From contig JAEUJQ010000071.1 in assembly GCA_016793095.1 (NCBI GenBank), positions 1 through 64,000 of the forward strand: 64,000 bases of DNA, in the 5' to 3' direction. The notes below the pieces were generated by a model. That model was not told the origin of the DNA. It worked only from the letters and a program-made list of their open reading frames with translations, and ran no database searches. Both the position numbers and the translations under genes were made by a program. Origin of the DNA: Myxococcaceae bacterium. GTDB taxonomy: Bacteria; Myxococcota; Myxococcia; Myxococcales; Myxococcaceae. Positions 38,920 to 48,221 of this stretch are shown here, piece by piece (the stretch's first letter is position 1; the number at the start of each line of letters is the position of its first letter).

Positions 38920-40563
38920 ATGTCGACGCCGCGCCCGGTGGAAGACGCAACGCCGCGCCCTGCCGCCGGCGCAGACCGGGTGACGGTGGTGCTTCCCTGG
39001 GACCAGGACCCGACGCTGGCCGCCTTCCCGAAGACGCCGGCCGAGGGGCAGCTGCTCGTGCTCGAGACGCGGGCGAAGGTGCACGCGCTGCCCTGGCACC
39101 GGCAGAAGCTGACGCTCATCGTCTCGTCGGTGCGGCACTTCGTCGAGGAGCGCCGCGCCGCGGGCTTCCACGTCGAGCACCGCCTCGCCGACGACTACGC
39201 AAGCGGTGTGCGGGCGTTCGCGGCGTGGGCGAAGCCGAAGGCCCTGCACGCGATGGCGCCGAAGGAGTGGGCCATCGACGCCCGCCTCCGGGCCCTCACG
39301 ACCTCGCTCCCCCTCACGCTCCACGACGACGGTGGGCCGGGCGGCCACTTCCTCACCAGCCGCGCCTTCTTCCTCGACTGGGCGAAGGACCGCCGCGCGC
39401 TGCGTATGGACCAGTTCTACCCGCTGATGCGGCAGCAGCTCGGCTTGCTGGTCGACGGCCGCGGGAAGCCCGTGGGCGGCAAGTGGAGCTTCGACGCTGA
39501 GAACCGCGCACACGCGCGCGGCGTGAAGGTGCCGCCGGTGCCCTGGTTCAGCCCCGACGCGCTGACGCAGAAGGTGATGCGCTGGGTCGCTCGCGACGAC
39601 GTCGGCGCGTGGGGTCGCCTCGACGGCTTCGGCTGGCCGGTGACGCGAGCGCAGGCCCTCGCCTGGCTGAAGCACTTCGTCGAGGCGCGGCTCGCCGACT
39701 TCGGGCCCTACGAAGACGCGATTCGCAGCGACGAGCGTTTCCTCTTTCATTCGCTCTTGTCGGTGCCGCTCAACCTCGGGCTGCTGCGCCCCGACGAGGT
39801 GGCCCGCGCCGCCGCTGAGAAGTACCAGAAGGGCCACGTCTCGCTCGCGAGCGCCGAGGGCTTCATCCGGCAGGTCATCGGCTGGCGCGAGTTCATCCGC
39901 GGCGTGTACTGGTGGCTGATGCCCGGGCTGCGCACGGTGAATGGCCTTGGCGCGACCCTGCCGCTGCCAGACTTCTTCTGGGAGCCTGAGCGCACGACGC
40001 TGCAGTGCGTCCGGGAAGCCGTCGAGGCCGTGCGTGATACCGGGTACACGCACCACATTCAGCGGCTCATGGTGCTGTGCAACTACGCCACGCTGGCGGG
40101 GCTCGAGCCGCGCGCGGTGTCGCACTGGTTCTGGGCGGCCTTCGTGGACGCGTACGAGTGGGTCGAGCTGCCGAACGTCGTGGGCATGGGGCTGCACGCG
40201 ACCGACGCGTTCACCACCAAGCCCTACGTCGCGTCAGCCGCGTACGTGAAGCGCCAGTCGGGGCTCTCGGCGAAGGGGCGCGGGCCCGCGGCAGCACGGG
40301 AGGAGGCTCCGTGTGCGCGGTGCGCGTACGACCCGGACCAACGCGTGGGACCCACCGCCTGCCCGCTCAACGCGATGTACTGGGACTTCCTCGCGAGGCA
40401 CCGCGCGCGGCTGTCGAAGAACCTGCGAATGCGACAGCTGCTCTCCACGCTCGACCGCTTCGGCGAGGCGCACCTTCACCAGGTGCAGGAGACAGCCGCG
40501 GCGCACCGGGCGACGCTTCGGCCACTCACGCCCCCGTGGCGCTTCCACGAAGACGCTGGGTGA
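38920..40563 (+). CDS. FeS-type cryptochrome/photolyase (PhrB-like)
   Basis: Protein of 547 aa from ATG 38920 (a GTG at 38884 would add 12). It matches the prokaryotic (6-4) photolyase/FeS-BCP family rather than class I photolyases: N-terminal Rossmann domain (VTVVLPWDQDP), FAD-domain helices (FIRQVIGWREFIRGVYWW, HHIQRLMVLCNYATLAG, NVVGMGLHATDAFTTKPYVAS). The four Cys that bind the [4Fe-4S] cluster fit: C in MVLCNY, then CARC and TACPLNAMYWDF. It repairs UV (6-4) lesions in DNA or senses light. Convergent with the next gene, 13 bases apart. Confidence 0.9.
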   Translation: MSTPRPVEDATPRPAAGADRVTVVLPWDQDPTLAAFPKTPAEGQLLVLETRAKVHALPWHRQKLTLIVSSVRHFVEERRAAGFHVEHRLADDYASGVRAFAAWAKPKALHAMAPKEWAIDARLRALTTSLPLTLHDDGGPGGHFLTSRAFFLDWAKDRRALRMDQFYPLMRQQLGLLVDGRGKPVGGKWSFDAENRAHARGVKVPPVPWFSPDALTQKVMRWVARDDVGAWGRLDGFGWPVTRAQALAWLKHFVEARLADFGPYEDAIRSDERFLFHSLLSVPLNLGLLRPDEVARAAAEKYQKGHVSLASAEGFIRQVIGWREFIRGVYWWLMPGLRTVNGLGATLPLPDFFWEPERTTLQCVREAVEAVRDTGYTHHIQRLMVLCNYATLAGLEPRAVSHWFWAAFVDAYEWVELPNVVGMGLHATDAFTTKPYVASAAYVKRQSGLSAKGRGPAAAREEAPCARCAYDPDQRVGPTACPLNAMYWDFLARHRARLSKNLRMRQLLSTLDRFGEAHLHQVQETAAAHRATLRPLTPPWRFHEDAG

Positions 40564-40576
40564 CGGCCTCGAGAGC

Positions 40577-41188
40577 TCACTTCACCGTCACGCGCATCGC
40601 GTGCCAGCTGCCATCCGGGTCGTAGAGCTGAAGGTTCGCGACGCCGGGCTTGAGGCCCGTGAGCTTGAGCGTCGAGCGGTCGACCAGCGTCGCGTCCACC
40701 ACCGCGGGATCGTCGTTGGTGAGGCGCACGATGGTGGACACGGCGATGGACCTGGTCTCCTTCTTCTTGAGCGCGACCTTCGGCGGCATCACCACCGGCG
40801 CGCTGCCGGGAATCGCGGGCGCCGGTGGCATCTCCAGCGAGGCGCGGACTCGTGGCACGCGTGGGTCGTCCAGAGGCGCGAGCACCAGGAAACGCTCGTA
40901 CAGCGTGCGGGCGAGCTCGCGGTCGCTCTGGCGGTCGAAGGCGTTGCCTCGCAGGGCCACCGTGCCCGCCATACCCATGATGCAGTCGAGGTCGTTCGGC
41001 GACCGGTCGAGGCACGTCGAGAACAGGAACGCCGCCCGGTTGAGGTCCTTCGTCTGCTTCGCCGTCCGGCCGGCCTCGAGCAGCTCGGCGTTCGTCATCT
41101 TCGTCACGTCAGGCAGCGGATCGATCGGCGCTGCCAGCACAGGGCCGGCAGCCAGGAGGAGGACGACGGGGGTCAGGGTCACGCGCAT
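40577..41188 (-). CDS. Exported protein with helical repeat and pilus-assembly N-domain
   Basis: Protein of 203 aa from ATG 41188. Signal peptide ~1-19 (ends LAA). A TPR-like helical segment (ELLEAGRTAKQTKDLNRAAFLFSTCLDRSPND) follows. The C-terminal ~70 residues (TRSIAVSTIVRLTNDDPAVVDATLVDRSTLKLTGLKPGVANLQLYDPDG, residues ~135-190) match the domain at the N-terminus of CpaC/RcpA-type pilus secretins (PF13629-type). No secretin or pilus genes are nearby. Function uncertain, perhaps an accessory of a secretion or pilus system encoded elsewhere. Confidence 0.8.
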   Translation of the reverse strand: MRVTLTPVVLLLAAGPVLAAPIDPLPDVTKMTNAELLEAGRTAKQTKDLNRAAFLFSTCLDRSPNDLDCIMGMAGTVALRGNAFDRQSDRELARTLYERFLVLAPLDDPRVPRVRASLEMPPAPAIPGSAPVVMPPKVALKKKETRSIAVSTIVRLTNDDPAVVDATLVDRSTLKLTGLKPGVANLQLYDPDGSWHAMRVTVK

Positions 41189-41355
41189 ACGAGGCCGAGC
41201 ATCGCACGTCACCGCGGCTTTGCGGCGGGTCCAGGCCAAACGCTGGTGGGAGCGCGCCGTTGCGCACGTGGGCGCTGGCGCCGAGCGACGCGGAGGAGAC
41301 TCCGCCGGGAGAGCCGGTGCGGCCACAGCTCCGGCGACGTTCGCGCTGTGAGTTC

Positions 41356-41695
41356 CGGCGAAGCCACCTGCCGCGTTCGCTCGCAGCCTGACCAGATGGT
41401 GCGAGCACGTTCGTGCGCAGCGACAGTGTCCGCCTGACTGGAAGGTGAAGCCACGTGCTCGTCACGCGAGCGCGTTCGCTCGCAGCCTGACCAGAGGTGG
41501 TGCGAGCACGTTCGTGCGCAGCGACAGTGTGCGCCTGACTGGAAGGCGAAGCCACGTGCTCGTCACGCGAGCGCGTTCGCTCGCAGCCTGACCAGAGGTG
41601 GTGCGAGCACGTTCATGCCCAGCGGCAGTGTCCGCCTGACTGGAAGGTGAAGCCACGTGCTCGTCACGCGAGCGCGTTCGCTCGCAGCGACAGCG
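41356..41695. repeat. 101-bp tandem repeat array, three-and-a-third copies
   Basis: GCGTTCGCTCGCAG recurs at 41373, 41472, 41573 and 41674 (periods 99, 101, 101). Each unit carries two hairpins: GCGAGCGCGTTCGCTCGC (for example 41466-41483) and GCACG-TT-CGTGC. The right end of the array coincides with the 3' end and stop codon of a zinc-ribbon gene on the minus strand, so the array looks like tandem copies of that gene's 3' end plus terminator-like hairpin. The period is not a multiple of 3. The remainder of 41189-42048 shows no other feature apart from the zinc-ribbon gene and a 12-bp doublet (TGCAGCGCTCAG) over the stop of the VWA gene. Confidence 0.9.
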
Positions 41696-41875
41696 CCAGT
41701 CCGTCGTCGCGCTGCTGCACGTCTCCGCGGCCAATCAGCAGGCAGTGCCCGCACCAGGTGAAGGCACCCTCGGGAGAGACCCGCACGTCGAGCCTTCCCT
41801 CGCAGTGGGGCAGGCGTCCGGCAGCCTGGCGTCTGAGGTGCGCTCGTCGATGACGTCGATCTCGGTGGCTTCCAT
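41664..41875 (-). pseudogene. Frameshifted small zinc-ribbon gene
   Basis: From ATG 41875 the minus strand reads MEATEIDVIDERTSDARLPDAC and then leaves frame inside a run of four C near 41808. If one C is added, the frame continues as CPHCEGRLDVRVSPEGAF-TWCGHCLLIGRG and on to a stop at 41664, giving a 70-aa protein with a CPxC...WCGxC zinc ribbon. As it stands the zinc ligands are in a different frame from the start. Either a true one-base deletion or a homopolymer sequencing error. Confidence 0.6.
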
Positions 41876-42048
41876 GCGTCCACCCGTACATCGGAAGTCC
41901 GCCGCGACAAGGGCAGCGCCTTCGCGGCCCCGGTCGATTGGTGGGTGCTCGACCCCATGCGTCGCGGCGCACCGACTCGAGCACGTGCGGCGCTCTTCAC
42001 GAGCTGGGGCAGGTTTGGCGACACGCTGTGCAGCGCTCAGTGCAGCGC

Positions 42049-45000
42049 TCAGAAGCAGGCGGTCTGGTACTGCACCGTCAGCGTCTGGCCGGGCCCCGGC
42101 GTCGTCATCGCGGTGAAGCGCACCGCGTTGGCGGCCGAGTCGTAGCACCAGGCGCCCATCGTCGGCTGACCGTTCATGCACGCGCCGCCGCCCGAGACGT
42201 TCGAGCCATTGATCTGCACGGTGAGCGTGTTGCCGCCGGTGAGGTCGGGCGAGTTGCCGAGGAAGAACATGGTGCGGAAGCCGAACGCCGTGCGCCCGAG
42301 GCCCTGCAGCGCGGTCGCCCAGTTGTTGGTGCAGATCTCCTCACGCACGCCGCCGGTGCGGGTCACCAGCGTGCCGTAGCGCTGCGCGTCGCCGCCACCG
42401 TCGTAGGTGCAGTTGCCTGGCGCCGAGCCGAGGAACGGCCCGATGGTGCTGAAGGTGAACATCGAGAGCCGGTTGAAGCCCTTCACGTTGATGAGCCGGT
42501 TCTCGTAGTAGCTCAGCGGCTGGTTCGACTGGTCCCCGGCGTCCGACACCACGACGATGGCGAGGTTGGCGTCGGTGCGCAGGAAGCCGGCGTTCTCGTT
42601 CACGATGCGCGGCGGCGTCAGCGCCATCACCGCCGTCTCGAGGCCCTGCTCAGTGCCGGAGCCGTCAGTGCCGACGTTCACGAGCTGCTGGAAGGCCTGG
42701 CCGACGTTCGGCGTGTTCGACCGGAGGATGGGGCCGACCTGGTTCGCCTGCCCCGGGCGGATGGTGCGCAGAATGCCCTCGCCCAGCGTCGACGGCGGCG
42801 GCGGGCAGATGGGGAAGCCCGGCGGGCAGGTGTTGCCATCAGCCGTCGTGGTGATGACGCCGATCTGGTAATCGACGCCTGCGGACGCCGCGTACTGGAT
42901 GAAGGACGAGAAGTTCATCGACAGGCTCTGCTGCTTGTCGCTCATCGAGCCGGAGTCATCCACCACCAGCAGGATGTCAGCCTTCGGCTGCATGTCCTGC
43001 ATGAAGGTGTCGGTCTGCTGGCCGCTCGGGTCGCCGCGCCCCGAGAGCCCGACGAGGTACGTCACTGTCTGGCCTGACTGCAGCACCTCGATGGCCACAG
43101 CGCCCGTGTCGCTGCCGATGTCGATGGGCGAGTAGCGCGCCTGGAAGGTGACGAGCTGGCTCGGGTTGAGCTGGTAGCCCGTCATCGGAATCATCGGCGT
43201 CTGGGTGATGAAGAACTCGGGGCACGCCGTGCCGCCAGCGCAGTTCGGGCCTCCAGGCTGCTGACCGGCGGCGGCCTGCAGGGTGAAGTTGCGCAGCGTC
43301 ACCGGCGAGCTGCACACGTTGTACACGGTGAGCGTGCGGGGGGCGCTCGAGCAGCGCATGCCCGGCGGCGCGACGTACTTCACGGTGCCGAAGTCCATCG
43401 GGTCGGGCGTCACCGCGAGGCACGACGGCCCCACCGACGTTCGCAGCGGCACGCGCGTCTGGGGCATGGCCGGCGAGGTGACGTTGAACTGCAGCTCTCC
43501 CGTCAGCGTGGTGATGGTCATCGGCACCGGTCCCGGAGGAGCGACGCGCACCACCACCTGCCACGACTCCTGCGGCAGCAGCTCCTTCTCGGCCACCGGA
43601 CCGCCCACGATGGAGTACGCCGGGTTGCTGCCGGCCGCGAGGTCGATGCCCGACAGGAAGCACTTGTCACCCGCCGCCGTCCCCAGGTTCGTGATGGTGA
43701 TGGGCAGGTCCTTCGTGGTGCCCGGCGTCACCAGGCCGAAGTTCGCCGTCATCGGCGTCACCCGGTAGTTGCAGGGCGGCAGCTCTTCGACGTCGGCGGA
43801 CACCAGCAGCTTGACCTCGGGGTCGGCGCCGTCGTTGGAGAAGATGACGAGCTCGGCCTCCTTGCGGCCCACCGACTTCGGCCGCAGCGTCACCACGAGG
43901 TCGAGGGAGTTCTGCCCGGCGACCGGCGCGATGCCCACCATCGGGTCGTAGTTGCTGAACAGGCTGACGCTGAACTCCCCCATCTCGGTGATGGCGTTCT
44001 TCGGCGTCAGCTCGAAGAGCGGCAGCTGCCCCACCATGCCGCTCATCGGGTCCACCGAGCCGAGGAAGAGGTTGAACGACGGGTCCGGCATGCGCGGCGG
44101 CACGCCGACGTTCTGCACGTTCACGCGCCGGTTCACCGAGAACGTCATGTTGCCCGCGAAGAAGCCCACGCGCCCGAAGGCCACGTTGGGGCGCGGCGTC
44201 ACGCGGATCTTCGGACCTCCGCCAGTGCACTCGAGCAGGATGGTGCCCTGCGGCGTCTTGTTGAGGCCGGTGCGGAAGGTGAGGGTGGACGGCGGGCGCG
44301 CCCCGAGGCCAGACGGCGAGCACGCCACGCGCATGCGGGTCGGCATGCCGCGGCCGGGCACCACGAAGGTGGTGGGGTCGCTGCCCGGCGTGACCCGGTG
44401 GAAGTAGTCGGTCGGCATCGACGCGGTGACCTGCGTGAGCGTGATGGGGACGTTCGAGGTGTTGGTGAAGACGACCTCTTTCACCGACTCGAAGCCCGGC
44501 GAGACGAGGCCGAAGCTCAGCTTGTCGGGCGTCCACGTCAGCACGTCGTCGCTGCCCACCGCGCGAATGATGGCGTCCACCGGGGGACAGCCGCCCGCGC
44601 CCCGCAGCGTCACCCGCGCCTGGTACTCGCGCTTCTCCGTCGGGGTGAAGGTGAGCTCGACCTTGAAGGTGGACATCGGCTGCACGATGACGGTGCCGGG
44701 CAGGCCTGCGTTCTTGTAGCCGAAGGCCGCGGCGTCGTTCCCGGTGATGGGGCCCGCCTCTCCCTGCGCGGTGACGCTCGTCGTGTTGCGGTAGTCGAGC
44801 GTGTAGGAGAGCGTCTCGCCCACGGGCACGTTGCCGAAGTCGATGAGCTGCGGCAGCTCGCACGCGCCCTTCTCCCCCTGGGCCTTGAGCGTCACGAGGG
44901 CGGTGGAGTCCTCCGCGCGGGTGCCCGAGGAGATCAGCTTCAGCTTCGAGAGGAAGCCGCCCTGCAGCGCGGTGGGGCTGAACGACAGGGTGAACTCGAC

Positions 45001-45369
45001 CTGCTCGCCGACGTTCAGCTCGGTGTCCGGCTTGAAGTCGACGCTGAAGGGCGCGCCGGTCACCTGCTTGTCGGGCGCGATGGAGGTCTGGTCGCCGTCC
45101 GTGCGCTCGAGGGAGTTGAGGGTCAGCCGGCCCTGGCCGTCGTTGCGCACGGTCATCACGAGCGTCTTCGTCTCGCCGACGAGCGCGGTGCCGAAGTCGT
45201 AGACCGCGTCGCGGGAGCGGACGACCTCGCCCGACGCCGGGTCGCGCCAGACGATGACGAGCTCGCCGAACCGGGTGGTGACGCCGCCGCCGCCGCAGTT
45301 GCAGCCCCACAGCGAAAGGGCAGCCGCGAACAGGACGAGGAGCGTGTGCGGGAGTCGGGTGTGACGCAT
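42049..45369 (-). CDS. Large lipoprotein with choice-of-anchor-D/ASPM-like repeats and a VWA domain
   Basis: Protein of 1106 aa from ATG 45369 behind GAGG. Lipobox LWGC (Cys ~23). The N-terminal ~750 residues are repeated Ig-like modules with the pattern 'DFGxVxxGxxxxxxxxxxNxxxxxxxL' (IDFGNVPVGETLSYTLDYRN, LSFGLVSPGFESVKEVVFTN, VAFGRVGFFAGN, ANFGLVTPGTTKDLPITITN, MDFGTVKYVAP). Then a von Willebrand A domain with the MIDAS DDSGSMS and a TTADGNTC...SVVVSDAGDQS region. Likely outer surface, perhaps adhesion or protein-complex scaffolding. Divergent from the Cys-rich lipoproteins (238-bp space with an imperfect 20-bp dyad at 45566-45585). Confidence 0.85.
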   Translation of the reverse strand: MRHTRLPHTLLVLFAAALSLWGCNCGGGGVTTRFGELVIVWRDPASGEVVRSRDAVYDFGTALVGETKTLVMTVRNDGQGRLTLNSLERTDGDQTSIAPDKQVTGAPFSVDFKPDTELNVGEQVEFTLSFSPTALQGGFLSKLKLISSGTRAEDSTALVTLKAQGEKGACELPQLIDFGNVPVGETLSYTLDYRNTTSVTAQGEAGPITGNDAAAFGYKNAGLPGTVIVQPMSTFKVELTFTPTEKREYQARVTLRGAGGCPPVDAIIRAVGSDDVLTWTPDKLSFGLVSPGFESVKEVVFTNTSNVPITLTQVTASMPTDYFHRVTPGSDPTTFVVPGRGMPTRMRVACSPSGLGARPPSTLTFRTGLNKTPQGTILLECTGGGPKIRVTPRPNVAFGRVGFFAGNMTFSVNRRVNVQNVGVPPRMPDPSFNLFLGSVDPMSGMVGQLPLFELTPKNAITEMGEFSVSLFSNYDPMVGIAPVAGQNSLDLVVTLRPKSVGRKEAELVIFSNDGADPEVKLLVSADVEELPPCNYRVTPMTANFGLVTPGTTKDLPITITNLGTAAGDKCFLSGIDLAAGSNPAYSIVGGPVAEKELLPQESWQVVVRVAPPGPVPMTITTLTGELQFNVTSPAMPQTRVPLRTSVGPSCLAVTPDPMDFGTVKYVAPPGMRCSSAPRTLTVYNVCSSPVTLRNFTLQAAAGQQPGGPNCAGGTACPEFFITQTPMIPMTGYQLNPSQLVTFQARYSPIDIGSDTGAVAIEVLQSGQTVTYLVGLSGRGDPSGQQTDTFMQDMQPKADILLVVDDSGSMSDKQQSLSMNFSSFIQYAASAGVDYQIGVITTTADGNTCPPGFPICPPPPSTLGEGILRTIRPGQANQVGPILRSNTPNVGQAFQQLVNVGTDGSGTEQGLETAVMALTPPRIVNENAGFLRTDANLAIVVVSDAGDQSNQPLSYYENRLINVKGFNRLSMFTFSTIGPFLGSAPGNCTYDGGGDAQRYGTLVTRTGGVREEICTNNWATALQGLGRTAFGFRTMFFLGNSPDLTGGNTLTVQINGSNVSGGGACMNGQPTMGAWCYDSAANAVRFTAMTTPGPGQTLTVQYQTACF

Positions 45370-45607
45370 GACAGAGACCTCAGGTGTGCACGAGGGTGTG
45401 CGCTCCGGCCAGAAGCGGGGGCGGAGGATGCTCAGGTGCGCAGAAGAGATCAACAGACCTGTCAACGCGAGGTGTCACTCCCGGCATACATCGGGTCTGG
45501 TCGCGGACTTGTCGGTCGGGAGAAGGGTGTGTAGACGATCGCCCTACTTGCGGCCGTGCAGGTGAGGAGCTCCCGTGGGAGTTCCTCGAATCCAGGAGAA
45601 CCAACAC

Positions 45608-46717
45608 ATGAAGCTGTCTGCTGCCGTCGTTCGAGCCCTCGTCCTGGGCACGCTGGTGGGCCTCACGGTCGCCGTCATGCCGTCCTGCGGTCCGGTGCGC
45701 CGCCCGGTCACCTGCAACGCGTCCAACTGTCCCGGCTGCTGCGACGAGAACGCGAACTGTTTCACCGGCCTGGCGGACGTGGCCTGCGGCAACGGCGGGC
45801 AGACGTGCACCGCGTGCAGCTCGGGCCAGACGTGCGTGGCGAACAGCACGGGCGCGGATGCGGGGACGGGCGGGCGGTGCCTGACTGGCGGCACGGGTGG
45901 TGGCGCGGCTGGTGGCTCCACGGGCGGCGGCTCGACGGCGGGCGGCACGGCAGGGGGTGCTCGCGCGGGAGGCTCGGCTGGCGGCTCGGCGATGTGCAAC
46001 GCGCAGAACTGCCCCAGCGGCTGCTGCACCTCGACGGGCGCCTGTCAGAACCCGCCGGTGACGTCCAAGTGCGGCATGGGCGGCGCGGCGTGCATGGTGT
46101 GCCCGAGCCGGCAGACCTGCGTGTCGGGCGCGTGCGCCCCGTGCAATGGCTGCGTGGACCTCGCCACCGGGCGCTGCGAGCCGGGAACGGCGGATGGCCT
46201 CTGCGGGAAGAACGGAGACTTCTGCGCGAACTGCGGCGTCTCGAGCAGCACGTGCACCAACCAGGTGTGCTCCGGCGGCATGTCGGGCTGCAACGCGACG
46301 AGCTGCCCCACGGGGTGTTGTGACCAGGGCTCGGGCAACTGCGTGACGCCGGCGATGCAGAGCGGGATGCAGTGTGGCCAGGGGGTGGCCGCCTCGCTGT
46401 GCGCGCAGTGCGCCTCGAACATGTGCACGACGAACGACGCGGGCATCGGCCAGTGCGTGGGTGGCGCGGGCGGCGGCGCGGGCGGCGGCTTCGGCGGGGG
46501 CCTGCCGAACCTCGACGGTGGCATCCTTCCCGGTCTCTGCGGTCCGGGCCAGCCGTGCCCCAGCGGCCAGTGCTGCCAGGACTCGCTCGGGCTGTGTGTG
46601 CCGAACGGGCCGCTGCCCATCCTCCCGATTCTGTCGGTGTGCGGGGCGAACGGCGGCACCTGCACGACCTGCACCTTCGGCCAGATGTGCAACATGACGA
46701 CGGGCATGTGCCAGTAA
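45608..46717 (+). CDS. Cys-rich repeat lipoprotein 1
   Basis: Protein of 369 aa from ATG 45608, ribosome site AGGAG. Lipobox MPSC. Modules of the form C-N-x3-C-x2-G-C-C-x5-C...C-G-x-G-G-x2-C-x2-C-x4-Q-x-C-x5-C repeat about four times (CNASNCPGCC, CNAQNCPSGCC, CNATSCPTGCC, ...CPSGQCC), separated by long Gly/Ala/Ser linkers. All Cys are probably in disulfides outside the cell. The next gene is a paralogue. Function unknown; surface or matrix protein is likely. Confidence 0.85.
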   Translation: MKLSAAVVRALVLGTLVGLTVAVMPSCGPVRRPVTCNASNCPGCCDENANCFTGLADVACGNGGQTCTACSSGQTCVANSTGADAGTGGRCLTGGTGGGAAGGSTGGGSTAGGTAGGARAGGSAGGSAMCNAQNCPSGCCTSTGACQNPPVTSKCGMGGAACMVCPSRQTCVSGACAPCNGCVDLATGRCEPGTADGLCGKNGDFCANCGVSSSTCTNQVCSGGMSGCNATSCPTGCCDQGSGNCVTPAMQSGMQCGQGVAASLCAQCASNMCTTNDAGIGQCVGGAGGGAGGGFGGGLPNLDGGILPGLCGPGQPCPSGQCCQDSLGLCVPNGPLPILPILSVCGANGGTCTTCTFGQMCNMTTGMCQ

Positions 46718-46798
46718 CGACGCGTTGACCCCACGTCTGCGGGCGGTGAGGACGGTCGTCTTCGCCGCCCGACTCGTTTCCAGCTCTGGAGCTTGCGC

Positions 46799-48040
46799 AT
46801 GAGCCGTCTCTTCCTTCCCCTGCTGCTCGGCGTCGCGGGTGGGGCGCTGCTGTCGTCGTCCTGCGGCCCGACGAGGCCGCCGTGCACCTCCACCACCTGC
46901 ACCGGCTGCTGTGACTCCACGGGCGAGTGTCGCTCGGGCCTCGACAACTCGGCGTGCGGCGCGCGCGGCGCTGCGTGCATGCAGTGCGGCCTCGTCTCGA
47001 CGTGCCTCTCGGGCGTCTGCTCGCTCAACAACACGGGGGCCGGCTCGGCGGGAGGCACCACGGGGAGCGGCGGCGGCACGGCTGGCGGCACGGGTGGAGG
47101 GACGGCCGGAGGCTCAGTCGTCCAGTGCAACTCGAACAACTGCGCTGGCTGCTGCACCGACACCTCGCAGTGCGTCGCGGGCTTCTCTCCGCAGGCGTGC
47201 GGCACCAACGGCGCCTCCTGCCTCGTGTGCGGTGCGAACCAGACCTGCGCCTCGGGTCGCTGCTCCGGGAGCGCGGGTGGTGGCGCGGCGGGCGGAGGCA
47301 GCGCGGGCGGAGGTCCGGGTGGCGGCGCCGGCTCGTGCAACCAGACGACGTGCGCCACCGGCTGCTGCCAGGGAGGGACGTGCCAGCCGCCCTCGCTCGC
47401 GCAGTGTGGGAGCAACGGCAACGCGTGCGTGCGCTGCGGCACGGGACAGACGTGCATCTCGGGTCTGTGCACGGCGTGCAGCGGCTGCATCAACGTCTCG
47501 ACGGGGCTCTGTCAGGTGGGAAACTCGAACCTCGCCTGCGGACGCAACGGAGGGAGCTGCGTGGACTGTGGCGCGGGCACCTGCATGAACGGCGTCTGCA
47601 CCGGTGGAGGGTCGTGCAACGCGACCACCTGCGCGTCGGGCTGCTGCAACGGCTCCACGTGCGTCCAGCCCGGGAGTCAGACGGTCGGCCAGTGTGGCCG
47701 CGGCCCCGGCATGGGCGGGCAGGCGTGCCGCGCCTGCGGCGCCTCGGAGACCTGCGACACCGTCAATGGCACCTGCGTGCCGGCGGGCGGCTCCGACGGA
47801 GGGCTGCCGCCGTTCCCCGACGGTGGGCTGCCCCCGTTCCCCGACGGTGGCATCGCCTTCTGCTTGCTCGGCATCGAGTGCGGGCCGACGGAGTGCTGCT
47901 TCCAGGTGAGCGGCATCGGTGTCTGCGCGGGCATCGGCAACCCGAACCTGCTCGGCGGCACCACGTGCGGAGTTCCGCAGACGTTCTGCGGCGCGAGCTG
48001 CATGACGGGCCAGGTCTGCGCGCTCGGCACCTGTCTGTAG
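46799..48040 (+). CDS. Cys-rich repeat lipoprotein 2
   Basis: Protein of 413 aa from ATG 46799 behind GGAG; a TTG at 46793 is in frame. Lipobox SSSC. Same module as the preceding gene (CTSTTCTGCC, CNSNNCAGCC, CNQTTCATGCC, CNATTCASGCC), with Gly-rich linkers and an aspartate/Pro repeat (PPFPDGGLPPFPDGG) before the last module. Tandem duplicate of 45608-46717, 81 bases apart, probably co-transcribed. Confidence 0.85.
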   Translation: MSRLFLPLLLGVAGGALLSSSCGPTRPPCTSTTCTGCCDSTGECRSGLDNSACGARGAACMQCGLVSTCLSGVCSLNNTGAGSAGGTTGSGGGTAGGTGGGTAGGSVVQCNSNNCAGCCTDTSQCVAGFSPQACGTNGASCLVCGANQTCASGRCSGSAGGGAAGGGSAGGGPGGGAGSCNQTTCATGCCQGGTCQPPSLAQCGSNGNACVRCGTGQTCISGLCTACSGCINVSTGLCQVGNSNLACGRNGGSCVDCGAGTCMNGVCTGGGSCNATTCASGCCNGSTCVQPGSQTVGQCGRGPGMGGQACRACGASETCDTVNGTCVPAGGSDGGLPPFPDGGLPPFPDGGIAFCLLGIECGPTECCFQVSGIGVCAGIGNPNLLGGTTCGVPQTFCGASCMTGQVCALGTCL

Positions 48041-48221
48041 CGGTCGGCGGGAGCCAGCTCCCTCACCCGGTCAGGCCACCACTTCCCGAGGTGGACGACG
48101 ACACGTCGCTGGTGAACCAGCCGGCTTCCCGGTGTGGAACGACAGGCAGAGGGTCCTCGGAGCAGGCGCGACCCGCGTCGCGTGCTTCTCTCGGCGCGCG
48201 CAGTCGCGTAGCAGGTCCGCC

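Noticed and set aside
41356..41695. CRISPR array
   Set aside because: Units are 101 bp with no constant short repeat and unique spacers; the whole unit is repeated and no cas gene is near.
45566..45585. Imperfect dyad GGAGCTCCC-GT-GGGAGTTCC as a riboswitch or terminator
   Set aside because: A two-base loop is not a stable RNA hairpin and it lies in a 5' leader close to a normal ribosome site; it may be an operator at most.
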